Of a stretch of DNA of 64,000 nucleotides, positions 21,233-33,064 are shown in pieces. Source of the DNA: Asterias rubens (lineage: Eukaryota; Echinodermata; Asteroidea; Forcipulatida; Asteriidae); the NCBI RefSeq assembly GCF_902459465.1, contig NC_047065.1, positions 2,352,309-2,416,308 of the forward strand, in the 5' to 3' direction. How positions within the stretch are numbered: position 1 is the first letter of the stretch; every line of letters begins with the position of its first letter. A program made the position numbers and the translations under genes. Below the pieces are notes generated by a model. It was given only the letters and a program-made list of their open reading frames with translations. It was not told the DNA's origin and made no database searches.

Positions 21233-22714
21233 TAGGTGAAAACTCATTCGTTTTGAAAGAAGGTACAATTTAGGAATTACCGATTACAAAGTGAGTAGCT
21301 TGTATTTAGATACAAAGTGTCCAAAGTCACTTTTAATCTTGCGACAGGTGCAATACCAGAATTCACCTGTCACCCTTGATATGGCTTTATCTATTAAGTA
21401 TTATCAACCTCCATGGTCTGATAATAGTGGTAATCGTTCAGGGGGACAAGGTTACGATTTATCGCAACCTACGTAGCTGACTGATGGAGGAGGCACAACA
21501 CAAGACACTGAGCTCAGTGTCGAGTAGTGAATATGATCACAATTTCATGGCTACCTCCATGATATTACAAAGCAGTAATACATAAAGTGACTGAAAAATA
21601 TGTAAGTTAGAATGAATCGGAGATAAAAACATTAAAAGACAAGGTATGAACGGGATGAGCCAACGCAATTATAAACAATTATTAGTGAGGGCTGCATTTA
21701 AAAGGCAAATCATGTGAGGAATGAATGACTGTTTATATCTGGAGGTCCTGGTTTTGGCAATACGTTGAGAATTTCTGACTAACAACCTTCTGTTTGTCTG
21801 GTTTGTGGAAAAAGGGCGGTGTTTATATACCATAATACGATACAATACGAGTCACGCGTGTCATTGATACATTCATCATGTTTACTGTTGGCTGGGAGTT
21901 CCCTTGGCTGGTGACCTTTGGGAAACATTTCCCATTTCCTGCCACCACCTTTTCAGTACTTTTACACCTTTTTAGTTGTTATAATTTTATTAATAGTTAC
22001 CGGTATATTCATGAGTGTTTGTCCGCTTCGTTTGTCAACTATTATTATAATGCCAACAGTACTGTATATTATTGTATTTATTTGTACGACTTGAATTGAG
22101 AACTCTTCAACTGATTTCATTCAAATGTGAATGCATGACTCCACACCCAACAAAGTTGCGGAAAGCAACATGCATGACGTACTTGCTGTACCTCTTAGCC
22201 GGCCCATGCTGTACCCTTTTTTTGCACAGCTCCACTTTTTCTTTGCCAATATTCTTACCTCATTTGTTTGTGACTGGTGTCCCACATAATTTTTGCTTAG
22301 CAAAGAAAATTGCCAAGCAGTATTTTCTGCTTATCGGCTTTATGAAATTGTCTCCAGTACTGTCTATGTACTGATCGTCTGTGTATTCTGTGCGAATTTG
22401 ATTGCTCCAGCTGTCACACAATGTTTTCTTCCCACCCCTAGCTCCCTTCGGACCCCCAATGTTTATCCCTTTTGAGTCTATTCTTGTTAAAGCTCCATGG
22501 CTTTTACTAACCCCCACCCCAGCCCCCATTCTTACCACCTCCAAGCTCTCTTCTGACCTCTAGCTGCTCTGAAAGTTATACTCTTTTGAGTCTATTCAAT
22601 AAACATTGTGATTTTAAAAGCTCCTCACACTTAATTTGACTGGGAAGCCTGTTCTTTCAATAAACAAACTTTGAAATCATAAGGGAGTTTACTCAGTAAT
22701 TGTAAAGTAAGGCC
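21233..22714. other. Intergenic stretch, no gene seen
   Basis: No exon recognised. 22225-22350 contains TTGCTTAGCAAAG and CTTTATGAAATTG, remnants of the GGGCCCAATTTCAT fold-back family. Confidence 0.45.
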
Positions 22715-23055
22715 TAGTAAAAAATGAAACTTGTTTATCGTCCCCGCCCGCTTCCTTTTTGGAGGCCGCCACCTTTTTTAAATATTTGTTTTAATGCACA
22801 TTTTAATTATTTTTTATATTATTTTTTATTTTAATTTTTTATGAAAAAAGGGTTATTTCAAACGATCTCAGCTAAACCAATCTGAATGTCTTGTCCGAGT
22901 GTATTGTCCAAAATCTTTCACTTATGTATTGTGTGTTTGAGCAGTAGGAAAAACAATGGCGGCCAAAAAATAAAAATTAAAAAGCCCCTCCTCCTTCCTT
23001 TTTTTGAGAAACACAGATGCTTATCATGTTTCTTTTTTTACTTGGCCTAATGCTT
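22715..23055. repeat. Interspersed repeat, CGTCCCC...GAGGCCGC family, copy 1
   Basis: Begins TATCGTCCCCGCCCGCTTCC, then GGAGGCCGCCACC. Ends CCTCCTCCTTCCTTTTTTTG and TTGGCCTAATG. Same order of blocks at 30225-30480 and 51742-52075. Confidence 0.65.
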
Positions 23056-23675
23056 TCATGTTGTGTTTTCATCCATTAGAACGGAAGGTGCAAGTTTATT
23101 ACATGCTGTATTCATGTGGCTCCCAGGTTGTGTTATCTCAATAAAGCCCAATTCACAGGAGGTCTCTAAAGTCTGGCAACGAAATCGCATTGATGTAAAA
23201 ACAATCATTTCAAATTCGCATCATATGAAACTACATGATGCTTGTCTTGAATTTGAATTGAAAGCTATAAGGATGGATGCTGTAAAGCATGTGTTGTCCA
23301 AACTTCACAATGTCAAACCATGGTTAAACGATGTAAAGCATCATTCCATGGCTAATGAGATGAGGCACTGGTTCTTTTGGAAATTTTCAGTTTTGTATAA
23401 TTTCTTTATAATTTAAAATTCCAGAGTTATAAAAGTTTCCCGGTTTTGAAATGCGCCCTTTTTCTTCTTATAAATCTAAAGTTGATACAGACCAAATAGT
23501 GCAATCTCCTTTAAAAACTATTAGAGCGATACCCCCAATGTCTTCTTTTGCTTATTTGTTTGTAAAAATCATGCCTGCAGGTAGTTGCGATGGTTTTTAT
23601 GAAGAAGTTGTGGTTTGGTTTATCCATAACAGGGCTAAGTACCACTGTCATTTTGTTTTAGTTTAGTCCAAACAA

Positions 23676-23955
23676 AATTTCAAAAATCATCAATCTTGTT
23701 TTTGAGTTCATAATCCTTCAGTCATACTGTTCTAAGTTCCTGTTTTTTTTAAAGATTTTGGAAAGCAGTGATTTGGAGGAAGTTCAGAGTTCAAAATCAT
23801 CAATCTTGTTTTTAAGTTCATAACCATCATTTCGTTATTTTTATCCCCGGGTTAAACATTCATTGTTACAGTCATCAGTCATACTGTTCTAAGTTCCTGG
23901 TTTTTTTTAAAGATAAGTTTTGGAAAGCAGTGAGCTAGAGGAAGTTTGGAGGAAT
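23676..23955. repeat. Imperfect direct duplication
   Basis: AAAATCATCAATCTTGTTTT occurs at about 23682 and 23800, and GTCATACTGTTCTAAGTTCC at about 23719 and 23877, each followed by TTTTGGAAAGCAGTGA. Two tandem copies with unequal spacers. Confidence 0.75.
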
Positions 23956-24349
23956 TCATATGAATATTTCCGCCCTTAGTAATCAAGTCACTAGGGACAT
24001 GCTGGCCTTGGTTAACCCTTCATCGTTACTTAAAGGAACACAGCAACATTTGGCCTGTTGTCAAAATAACCTTCAAGACAGATGTTTTCTGCTGAAGAGT
24101 TTATGAAAAAGAAATGGTTGACATTGGCAAGGGAATTAACTCGGTCAAAGATTTACTTCTCTAGATATGAAACTTCAAAATGCATGGAAAGTAGAAAACT
24201 GGTATTGACAGTTCTGTTCCATTTAGGTCCACGTCTAGGGTTTTGAGTCTGATTATGTTATTTTAATGAGATTTTGTTAAGTGTTTTATTGGCATAGAGG
24301 AACAACTGCTTAAATCTATATTGGTGGCCTGCATTTTGCTGTTTTGAGG

Positions 24350-24400
24350 GTTGTTGGCATGGCTTAAAATTTAAGCCATGCCAACAACCCATGCCAACAA
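24350..24400. repeat. Short palindrome
   Basis: GTTGGCATGGCTTAAAATTT followed at once by its complement AAGCCATGCCAAC; a perfect hairpin of about 16 bp. Confidence 0.7.
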
Positions 24401-24429
24401 TATATTTAATATGTTAATATGTTCATTCT

Positions 24430-25590
24430 ATCTTGTTTTAAAGATGTTTCCAAACTATGGATTTTCTTGTTGCTTTGTATTTGTACACTTGTCCCTTAGG
24501 GTTAGCATACTGATGAATACCCTGTCTAAATACATAAATAAATAAATAAATGAATCATTTATTATAAGGTCATAAAAAGCTCACTTTGTTCCCGAGGACT
24601 TTAAAAAGAGCGGTCAAAAAATTTATGGTAATAATTTTGCCCTTCCCATGAGCTACTATTTTAAATTTGGTTATTCTTTGAACTTTCAGTAGTTGCCTGA
24701 GTGAAAGATGGAAAGTGATTTTTTTTTTTACAGTCGTGTTTTCAATTACTGTAACCATCGTTCACCTTTCTCAAATGCTTCCTTTACATTGTAAATTTCC
24801 ATATAGGGTTCAAATGTGGGGCAATGAAGGAAGGTGCAGTATTACCTATTTCTGTGTAGATCCTGCTATGTATTTAGATTTGGGGAATTTGGGCTACTTC
24901 CAGTGTTCTCATTGGACTTTTCTACCGCTGCCACGTGAAATGTTTTAGTGACTGGCTTTAGTGTAACTCTACCGTGTGTTCTGCACGATGCATAGCGTTT
25001 TACAGCGTGGTCGGGGTAGCGGTTGGTTTACAACATGGAGTGGTCCTGTTAGATTACCGTGGCTGTGCGGAACTCAGTTTACCATGTGTCCCCATTCGAT
25101 TTAATTTTGTCAATCTACAGAAAAGTCGCGGTACTTAAAAAAAAATAATAATTTGGAAGCGCGGCTTTAGTTCTGCTTATCTACCTGGGGAGGTAGGACT
25201 TTGGCCTTGACTAACTACTTTTTGTGATAAGGGTGACATCATCAAAGTGGGTTATCAATGTTGACCCTTTTGAAGTACTTTGTCTCAAGGTGCTCGAGCA
25301 AACTAGACTGCTCACTTCCACTTCTGATACCTATGCTCTACACTACTGATCAGTTGATCTTGCAATTGATCTGTGATATTGTAAGTTCGAGCAAGTTCAA
25401 CATGTAGCAGTAACCAGTATTTCTCATGTTATTGCCTTGAGTTTTGGGCAATGGATGGGTTAAAAGTTGTTCCAAAGTAAAATTGAGTGATTCCATCCTG
25501 CTTCATATACCCTGGTTTACTTCCAATTGCATATGGGATTTATAATTGAATGTGTGTAGTACTACTACTAGTCCTGGTACAATGTATAAT
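24430..25590. other. Intergenic stretch, no gene seen
   Basis: No exon or known repeat recognised. Confidence 0.45.
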
Positions 25591-25594
25591 AATT

Positions 25595-26258
25595 GAGAGG
25601 TTTCGCAAGCGTACGGATACAGATATCGATAGTTGACACTTTGTGTGTTCACGTGACGCGTTTCTGCGACTATCGTATTTTTTCATACACGTTAGCAACG
25701 GATACGGGAGCTCATACACATCGTAGAAAAACGGATACTGTTTTGCAGACTTTAAGTTGTCCCACAGTCAAAAACATTTCGCACGGAATTGCTTTCACTG
25801 GTATCGTGCTTGATATAGATACAAAATTGTTTTCCATTTGCAAGCAAAACGATGAGAAAATGCAGTGTAGAAAACACAGGGTCTCTATCGGTCATGTTTG
25901 TCAGAAAAACGCTCATGATGATTGCGAGCGCACTCAAGTGACACATACCTATAGACAATGTGACCTCTGACGTCACTCTAAAACCATAACATGATTCGCG
26001 CGCATATCGTCGGGCAAAACCTTTGTGTTTTGGCAGCCAGCTAGGTATGCAATCTTACCATGACTACGCGTCTTTTTGCCCGGCGAAACATGACGTATAC
26101 AGTGTTTTGTCAACAGAGGGCGGTTTGAATGTAAACATAGGTCACATCGTCTATAGTTTGCGAAACAAAATCCAACACACGTCTGACGTGAACGGATACG
26201 GTTATCAAATCCGTAGACGGATCCCTGTATCTGTATCTGTATGCTTGCGAAACCTCTC
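25595..26258. mobile_element. Non-autonomous DNA transposon, GAGAGGTTTCGCAAGC termini
   Basis: Terminal inverted repeats GAGAGGTTTCGCAAGCRTAC at 25595 and the complement ending at 26258; ACGGATAC and CTGTATCTGTAT blocks follow in each arm. About 664 bp, no transposase. The 125-codon frame inside is not a gene. Target duplication not clear. Confidence 0.75.
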
Positions 26259-26303
26259 TAGTACGTACAATGTACCAGCCAGACCAATAGAGTATGTGTA
26301 CTA

Positions 26304-26634
26304 CATAGAAATAGAACCCGGAGAACGCTGAGTGTCTCATTGTGCGTGTGGTTTCGTTGTGAGACCATTTTTATGGACGCGCACACGCCTTTTTCGTAAC
26401 GCGTGTATGGCAAAATATTTTGCCAAACAACTTTGCCGTACAATGACATCATCAATGACCAATGAAAACACTAGAAATGGTCTATGTGTGCTGACGTCTT
26501 GCCATTTTGCCATATGCGCGTGTCACACGATGATAATTTTGCCATACGCGCGTATTGCGCGGTATTGATACGCCGCGTCCACAGACGACACAGAGGGTGG
26601 TCGAGCTCAGCGTTCTCCGGGTTCTGTTTCTATG
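26304..26634. mobile_element. hAT-like MITE with intact 8-bp target duplication
   Basis: Terminal inverted repeats CATAGAAAYAGAACCCGGAG. Flanked on both sides by GTGTACTA (26296-26303 and 26635-26642). The 8-bp duplication is the hAT hallmark. 331 bp, non-coding. Confidence 0.85.
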
Positions 26635-26654
26635 GTGTACTATCATGTAGCTGA

Positions 26655-26830
26655 CCTTCAATTAGGCCAACATCCCTGGCCTTGAACTTCGCACTTGAAA
26701 TGAAGGGGCACAGCAATTTTCCTCTGATGAGGGGAACTTATGTGAGGAAAATTTTAAATTATATTGCCACTTTGCTAGAGAAGGCATCACAGCAATTGCT
26801 CTGGGTAAACTCAAGGCCTGCTGCATCAAG
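26655..26830 (-). repeat. Interspersed repeat, CCTTGAACTTCGC family, reverse
   Basis: GGCCTTGAACTTCGCACTTG, AAGGGGCACAGCAATTTTCC and ACTCAAGGCCTGCTGCA, as at 16826. Confidence 0.5.
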
Positions 26831-27004
26831 TGCTGGGTGTACACACACATTCCATTCATATTGCATCATCATCATTGGTCTGGCAAGTTATAAAACAATG
26901 GTGCTCCTGTCTTACAGTTTATTTAGAGGAATCTGGAAGATGACATTCTGACCTCGTTCTTGTCAATGTCTGAAAACTGTGAGAGTGCAAGAAACCATTG
27001 TGCA

Positions 27005-27160
27005 GATGCATGCCTTGAATTGAAATAACCCAGGACACCTACAGCAATTGCAGTGGAGCCCTGTGCTTTTGCTTTGGTGCCCTTTGCAAGGTTCCTATCT
27101 ATACAAACTCACATAATCCAGTCCTCATAGAAATGCCCCTTTAACCAGCAAACTTCAAGT
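27005..27160 (+). repeat. Interspersed repeat, TGCCCTTTGCAAGG family
   Basis: CAGCAATTGCAGTGGAGCCC and TGCCCTTTGCAAGGTTCC, homologous to 8250-8390. Confidence 0.6.
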
Positions 27161-28010
27161 TGGTATTAGACATGTGGACAAGTCGTTAAATGTTGATAAC
27201 TTTGGACTCTCCCTGGGATTCCCGAGATGTTCTACTACTGCTGTCACGACTACTAATGGGGAGTAGAAGTCGGCAACCAGCAGTTCGGCTCTTGCCATAG
27301 CACTGCCACAACTTGACTATCTCACCGCGTGGGACCATGTAGATATTATTATAATCCCTTTTTAGAGAGCACACTACTGTCGCATCGCTGTTACTTCTGG
27401 TCTTCTTTCCAAAAGCCCATTTTCAGAGACTTCAATTATCTTCCAGGTTAACTTAAGGAGTTTCAGCCATCAGCCCAAACCGCTTTTGTTTTTGCTGAGA
27501 TTTTCGTGGTTATTTTGTTCATAATTGTGCACTGTGTATCTCATGTCAATATAACAAAACACAAACAATACATAAATTCAAAGCCTCTAAATACACACAT
27601 GAACACACAGTAAACAATGACATCATTGTCTCAAGGTAACCTGTTGTGATGTTTTTTAAATTGTGAATAAGAGGATTGTAAATTTGACCCCGGGTCTATC
27701 GTCAGTCGAAGAAAAATCATTTTTGAATGATGTTTTTTTTTGTGAACTGAAATGTCTTCTGTGGGATTTATTGGAAATGTTGTCCCTCTGGGTTTAGTTG
27801 CAAAAAGAATAGTGGTCATTGGAGGCGCAGTATTTGAGCATGGAGGATTGGTATTGGGGCACAGAGATAGGATTGGAGCACTCCATGATTGGAGTATGGA
27901 GGTAGAAATTGGAGCTTGACTCATTCATTTTTTAGTAGACCCTACTAAACCAGGTGGTCCACTCCATCTGGCACTTCAAGGCTGACCCCCATTTTCATGG
28001 TAAAACCACC
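27161..28010. other. Intergenic stretch, no gene seen
   Basis: Two small reverse frames (27186-27374, 27631-27924) have no recognisable domain or convincing splice context. Confidence 0.4.
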
Positions 28011-28532
28011 CACCCACCACACATTCTTATATAGGCTACCCACCACACATTCTTATATAGGCTACCCACCACACATTCTTATATAGGCTACCCACCACAC
28101 ATTCTTATATAGGCTACCCACCACACATTCTTATATAGGCTACCCACCACACATTCTTATATAGGCTACCCACCACACATTCTTATATAGGCTACCCACC
28201 ACACATTCTTATATAGGCTACCCACCACACATTCTTATATAGGCTACCCACCACACATTCTTATATAGGCTACCCACCACACATTCTTATATAGGCTACC
28301 CACCACACATTCTTATATAGGCTACCCACCACACATTCTTATATAGGCTACCCACCACACATTCTTATATAGGCTACCCACCACACATTCTTATATAGGC
28401 TACCCACCACACATTCTTATATAGGCTACCCACCACACATTCTTATATAGGCTACCCACCACACATTCTTATATAGGCTACCCACCACACATTCTTATAT
28501 AGGCCACCCACCACACATTCTTATATAGGCTA
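28011..28532. repeat. 26-bp minisatellite, 20 copies
   Basis: ACATTCTTATATAGGCTACC repeats every 26 bases from 28021 to 28515. Copies are identical except the penultimate (GGCCACC). No spacers, so not a CRISPR. Confidence 0.97.
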
Positions 28533-28881
28533 TGACCACAAGGTCTTCCAGCACTGACCATTATATCACTAGACATCATGGAAATGTCTTGTTCTTGGAA
28601 ATGATGTCATTAAATATAGTTGGTTCAATGAATTTCTGTTAAAATGTCACAAGACCGCAGTTTTTTTACTGGACCAATTTAAATTTACAAAACTAGACTC
28701 ACAAAGAGTTGAACAAGCACTTAGATAATGTTCGTTTAATTTGACTGTTATATGTGTGTACTTCAATACTCAACTGAAGTGATAGATGTATTCAGAGAAT
28801 AGAATCAACATTTTTCACAATGATGTTACATAATAAGGTAGGCTTTACCTGTATTGAAAAAACACAAGACCAATGCCAGGC

Positions 28882-29348
28882 TTAAAGACGCTGGACACTA
28901 CTGGTTATTGTCAAAAGACCAGTCTTCTCACTTGGTGTGTCTCAACATATGCATACAAGAACAAACCTGTGAAAATTTGAGTTGATTGGTCGTCGGCGTT
29001 CCGAGATAACTTTCATTGCTTAGTTGTTCTTTTGTAGAGCAGCGCCATGAGCGCCGCTTGCGGCGAATACAGGCACTTTAAAAGTGTCCATTATTATTAC
29101 TATTATTATGAAAGAAAAAACACCCTTGTCACACGAAATTGTGTGCTTTTAGATGCTTGATTTTGATACCTCAAATTCTAAATCTGAGGTCTTGAAATCA
29201 AATTCGTGGAAAATTACTTCTTTCTCAGAAACTACTTCACTTCAGAGGTAGCCGTTTCTCACAGTGTTTAACCAACCTCTCCCCATTACTGGTTACCAAG
29301 TAAGGTTTTATGTTGATAATTATTTTGAGTAATTGTCCACTCCCTTTA
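28882..29348 (+). mobile_element. TTAA-type MITE (family 1) with a nested SINE tail
   Basis: Left end TTAAAGACGCTGGACACTAC, right end CCACTCCCTTTAA. Interrupted at about 29010-29110 by AGCGCCATGAGCGCCGCTTG plus an (ATT)n tail, a 5'-truncated SINE insertion. Confidence 0.75.
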
Positions 29349-29405
29349 ATGCATCTTGAGTTAACTGGGCTGGCTCAAATCCCTGGCCTCAGGCGTGGTT
29401 TACTG

Positions 29406-29786
29406 TTAAAGGAACACGTTGCCTCGGATCGGACGAGTTGGTCTATAAAAAAGCGTTTGTAACCGTTTGTTATATAATGCATATGGTTAGAAAGATAATT
29501 TAAAAGCAGAATACAATGATCCACACAAGTTTGCCTAGAAATTGCGTGGTTTTCCTTTTACTGTGCGAACAAACACGGTCGGCCATTTATGGGAGTCAAA
29601 AATTTGACTGCCATAAATGGCCGACCGTGTTAGTCGACGAGGTAAAAGGAAAACCGTGCAATTTCGAGGCATGTTTGTGTGGATCATTGTATTCTACTTT
29701 TACAGCATCTTTCTACCCATATGCATATTATAACAGACGCTTTTCAAAGACCAACTCGACCGATCCAAGGCGACGTGTTCCTTTAA
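29406..29786. mobile_element. Long fold-back MITE, TTAA flanked
   Basis: 381-bp near-complete inverted repeat: TTAAAGGAACACGTTGCCTC at the left, its complement at the right. The arms meet at GTCAAAAATTTGAC around 29600. Both outer ends are TTAA. The forward frame at 29516-29857 is a by-product. Confidence 0.85.
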
Positions 29787-30224
29787 GTTGGAGCTCTCAG
29801 TCTCGATGGTCTCATGTACCATGGATGAAGCTTGTTTGCTTGTTTCGTCATCTGTGAATTAATTAAAGTCTTATCCGCCATCAGAAGCTCATAACATGAC
29901 TCCCCAACTAGTATCCCTCATTTCATATTGCCTTTGCTGCCGACGCTCAATAAAGACATTTGATTTGCTCTTCACCATGCTTTCGACCTTTGACTAAAAC
30001 TAATGAGCCAGTAGTACACAACAAAAAACAAACAAAAATAAAACATAATATCTTTTTGAAAAAGCACATCAAAATGTAGACCCCTAAGCAAATAATTTTT
30101 AAGGCCTACATAAATACATGAGGGTGGGAACCATGGAGGAAGGAAAATTAATTTCTTCCTCCTTGTACATGTAGGAACCTACAGTCAAAACGTAATTGAT
30201 TGCCCAACACATTTCTTATGGCCA
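29787..30224. other. Intergenic stretch, no gene seen
   Basis: Nothing recognised. Confidence 0.4.
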
Positions 30225-30480
30225 ATACAAAAATTTAAATGTTAAGCGTCACCGCCCACTTTCTTTTTAGAGGCTGCCTCCTTTTTTTTTATGAAAAAAG
30301 TTAAATATTTTAACAATCTCATTAAACATTTAAAAAAAAAAAAAATAGCCTAGCCAGTTGTCTTTCAATTTGTGTCGACTGATCATTTTGAAAAAAAGAG
30401 AAAAAAAGAGTTTCCTCCTTCATTAAAAACAAGGCTGGACACTAAACAAGTTTTTTTTTGGTTTGGCCTAAACTGGATAC
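30225..30480. repeat. Interspersed repeat, CGTCCCC...GAGGCCGC family, copy 2
   Basis: GCGTCACCGCCCACTTTC, AGAGGCTGCCTCC, TTTCCTCCTTC, TTTGGCCTAA in the same order as copy 1. Confidence 0.55.
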
Positions 30481-30734
30481 TGTATGAAATATGCTACAGA
30501 CCAAAGAGCAACTGATAAAAAATCTGGCAAATTCGATAGGATAGTGGACCGGAAAAGACATTATTCATTGACTTGTGAACTTTTACACTATGTCAATTTG
30601 ATGTCACAGGACCCGTAAATTTATTCTCTCTTCAAATAACAAAAAAAAACACCCCTACACTGATGTAATTTTCCCCCCAAAACATTTGTGAATCAGTCTT
30701 AGGACCATTTGTTGCAGGGCCTATACATGTATCA

Positions 30735-30910
30735 TGCAAAATACCTCAAGTTGGAAGGCAATTGCCTCCTTGCCCCCTGGTCATTGCCTAGGTGCCCTTG
30801 AAAATTCTCCAGTAGAAATAAACTATTTCCTCATAGGGTTTCCTTTACCAAGGAAAAAAATGCCTTGGTGCCCTTGCCCTTTCAAAAATGAGGCATACAC
30901 CCCTGAACAA
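30735..30910 (+). repeat. Interspersed repeat, GGAAGGCAATTGCCTCC family
   Basis: GGCAATTGCCTCCTTGCCCC, CCTTTACCAAGG and GCCTTGGTGCCCTTGCCC. Confidence 0.65.
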
Positions 30911-31694
30911 GTTACCCCTAGGTCACAATTGGGCACAATCTTTACCCCCTGTATCCCTTTTTCTTAGGCTTTCAAATCTTTCTTGTAGAACAGTTTGAGG
31001 GCCTACAAAATATTCACAATTCTGAAGCTCTGTTTTCTCTCTATTTAGTGGGGTGCACCCCCTTTTTAGTGGTTTATTTGGTAGGTGCACCCTTATTTTA
31101 GTGAGGTACACCCTATAGTCATAGTCTGTAACCAGACATCAAAGGCAAAGCCCAATACAATAAACAGATGGCTGAAATTAGTCCCCTTGGGTCATTGCTC
31201 AACCAAGGCTCAACCATGGAGGTAAAATTATCAGATAGGAGGGAGAATCTGTGGGGAACTTTGGTGCTGATTAAACACTTATGTAGCAGATGTTGTACAT
31301 CAAGTGTGTGGCAGGTACTAGGTTTTTTTCCTCAGCCCATAAATCAAATACTCTGTGAACTGACCTGAGTCCCCCTCTAAGGTATGTGGAATGGTCCAGT
31401 ATTGGACATCAGGGACTTTGATTCCCCTTGGACATTGTACTTTGGGAGAAACAATGAAATAAAAAGTGCACTTGGAAATTGTAAAGGCCCTTTAACAAAA
31501 GCACCAGTAACAAAGGTCCTTTGTAACTGATGCTGTTTTTTTCTCACCTTGTGCCTTTGCAGGTTGCAACTGTTAAACAAGGTTTCACATGACTTCAAAA
31601 CACAAATTTACCAAAGTCCCCTGGTTTTTTTTGAGGGGGGGGGGGCGGGCTTATTATGGTCATAGCTTCTATAATAAGCATGGGTCCCTGTGCT

Positions 31695-31860
31695 ATGTTG
31701 TCAGGGTGCAGGCCTGTATGCTTCGTTTTTTGAAAGGGCGATGACACCAAGGTATTTTCTCCGTGGTATATGAGGACATTTTAAATTTCTACTGGAGCAT
31801 TTCAAGGGCACCAAGGCAGTGACCACGGGGCATTGAGGCAATTGTGACTACAGGCCATTT
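31695..31860 (-). repeat. Interspersed repeat, GGAGGCAATTGCCTCC family, reverse
   Basis: CAGGCCTGTATGCTTCGTTT and AGGGCACCAAGGCAGTGACC are the complement of the copies at 10700 and 32478. Confidence 0.65.
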
Positions 31861-32477
31861 TTGTTTTATTGGTCGGTACTTTTTGGAGGAGGTCTGGGCT
31901 CTCGGTTGAAAATAGCAAGGTTCCTTGGTTATTATATGGAGCTATAGCTCCATGGTTATTATTTAACAAGATTGCTGTCTCATGACTGGAACTTTGTTAA
32001 ACATCAATTTGATTGTTGTCACTGTGTCTTGTCCTGTGAAAAGGCAGTAGTGTCCTTTCTCATGCTTTAGGCTAGTGTTAAGCCCTGAATTTTCATAACA
32101 AATTATCAGTATTTATGTTATTAATTATGGACTATAAACACAGCCTCCTTCCAACCTTAACCCAATTAAACTTCAGTTATGAAGCTTCTGTCCCGCCTCC
32201 TTTCCCATGCACCCAGGCCCATAAATCACTCCTGTGATATGCCCTGCTAATACCCCCCTGGACCATGCACTGACCACCAATCTGGTCAATGACCAGTAGC
32301 GGATTTTGTGAAGAATCGAGTTAGGCAGGATTGGTTTATGTAATATTTTTAATTACTATTTTTGTAAACTGTACATTTCGGCTTTTTAGGGGCTATTTTG
32401 TAAAGTTTTTATAAACCATGAATAACAATAATATGCACCCAAACGTCTTTGATTACGGTACTTAATTTGATTAATCC

Positions 32478-32645
32478 AGGCTTGAAACTTCACGGAGGCA
32501 ACTGCCTCCGTGCCCCCTGGTCATTTCCCTGGAGCCCTTGGTATGCTCTCTGTATAAATTTACAAGTTCTTCATAGTGTGCCCTTTACCAAGGAGAAAAT
32601 GCCTTGGTGCCCCTGCCTTTTAAAAACGAAGCATACAGGCCTGTT
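32478..32645 (+). repeat. Interspersed repeat, GGAGGCAACTGCCTCC family
   Basis: CTTGAAACTTCACGGAGGCA through AACGAAGCATACAGGCCTG, the most complete copy. Confidence 0.65.
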
Positions 32646-33064
32646 AATCCTACGTGTCGTTAGGAAGAGTTTGGTGAAATCGATGGCTGGCTTTTTCAAC
32701 TCCTTGTATGATGTCCTGCTATGTCTGTGTCTCTACATGTTCTCTGTTCAGCCATAGAGCAAGGTTCAGCCCAGGTTTAGCCCAGGATTAGCCCAGGATT
32801 GAAAATGAATTATCTCCTTACTGTTAATATAGCCATTGAGACCACTAACATAGGACTGGATAGCTATAGCTCAAATTCCAGGGAAGTTGTCATGAGTGAG
32901 TGAGTAATGAGATAATTTTTGGGAAATGGACTGAACCAACACCGGATGCTTTTTAAATAAAACACACAGGCAGGAGACATTGTCGCAACATGAAGCGTTG
33001 CAAGGATCTCAATTCTCAACGACTTCAAAATAGTTAATTTTCCTTACATTTTTCAAAATTTCAG

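Noticed and set aside
25593..25970. 125-codon frame
   Set aside because: Lies wholly inside a transposon with clear inverted ends; no recognisable domain.
28011..28532. CRISPR-like array
   Set aside because: Direct tandem copies without spacers in a eukaryotic genome; a minisatellite.
29516..29857. 113-codon forward frame
   Set aside because: Crosses the loop of a fold-back MITE; the sequence mirrors itself.
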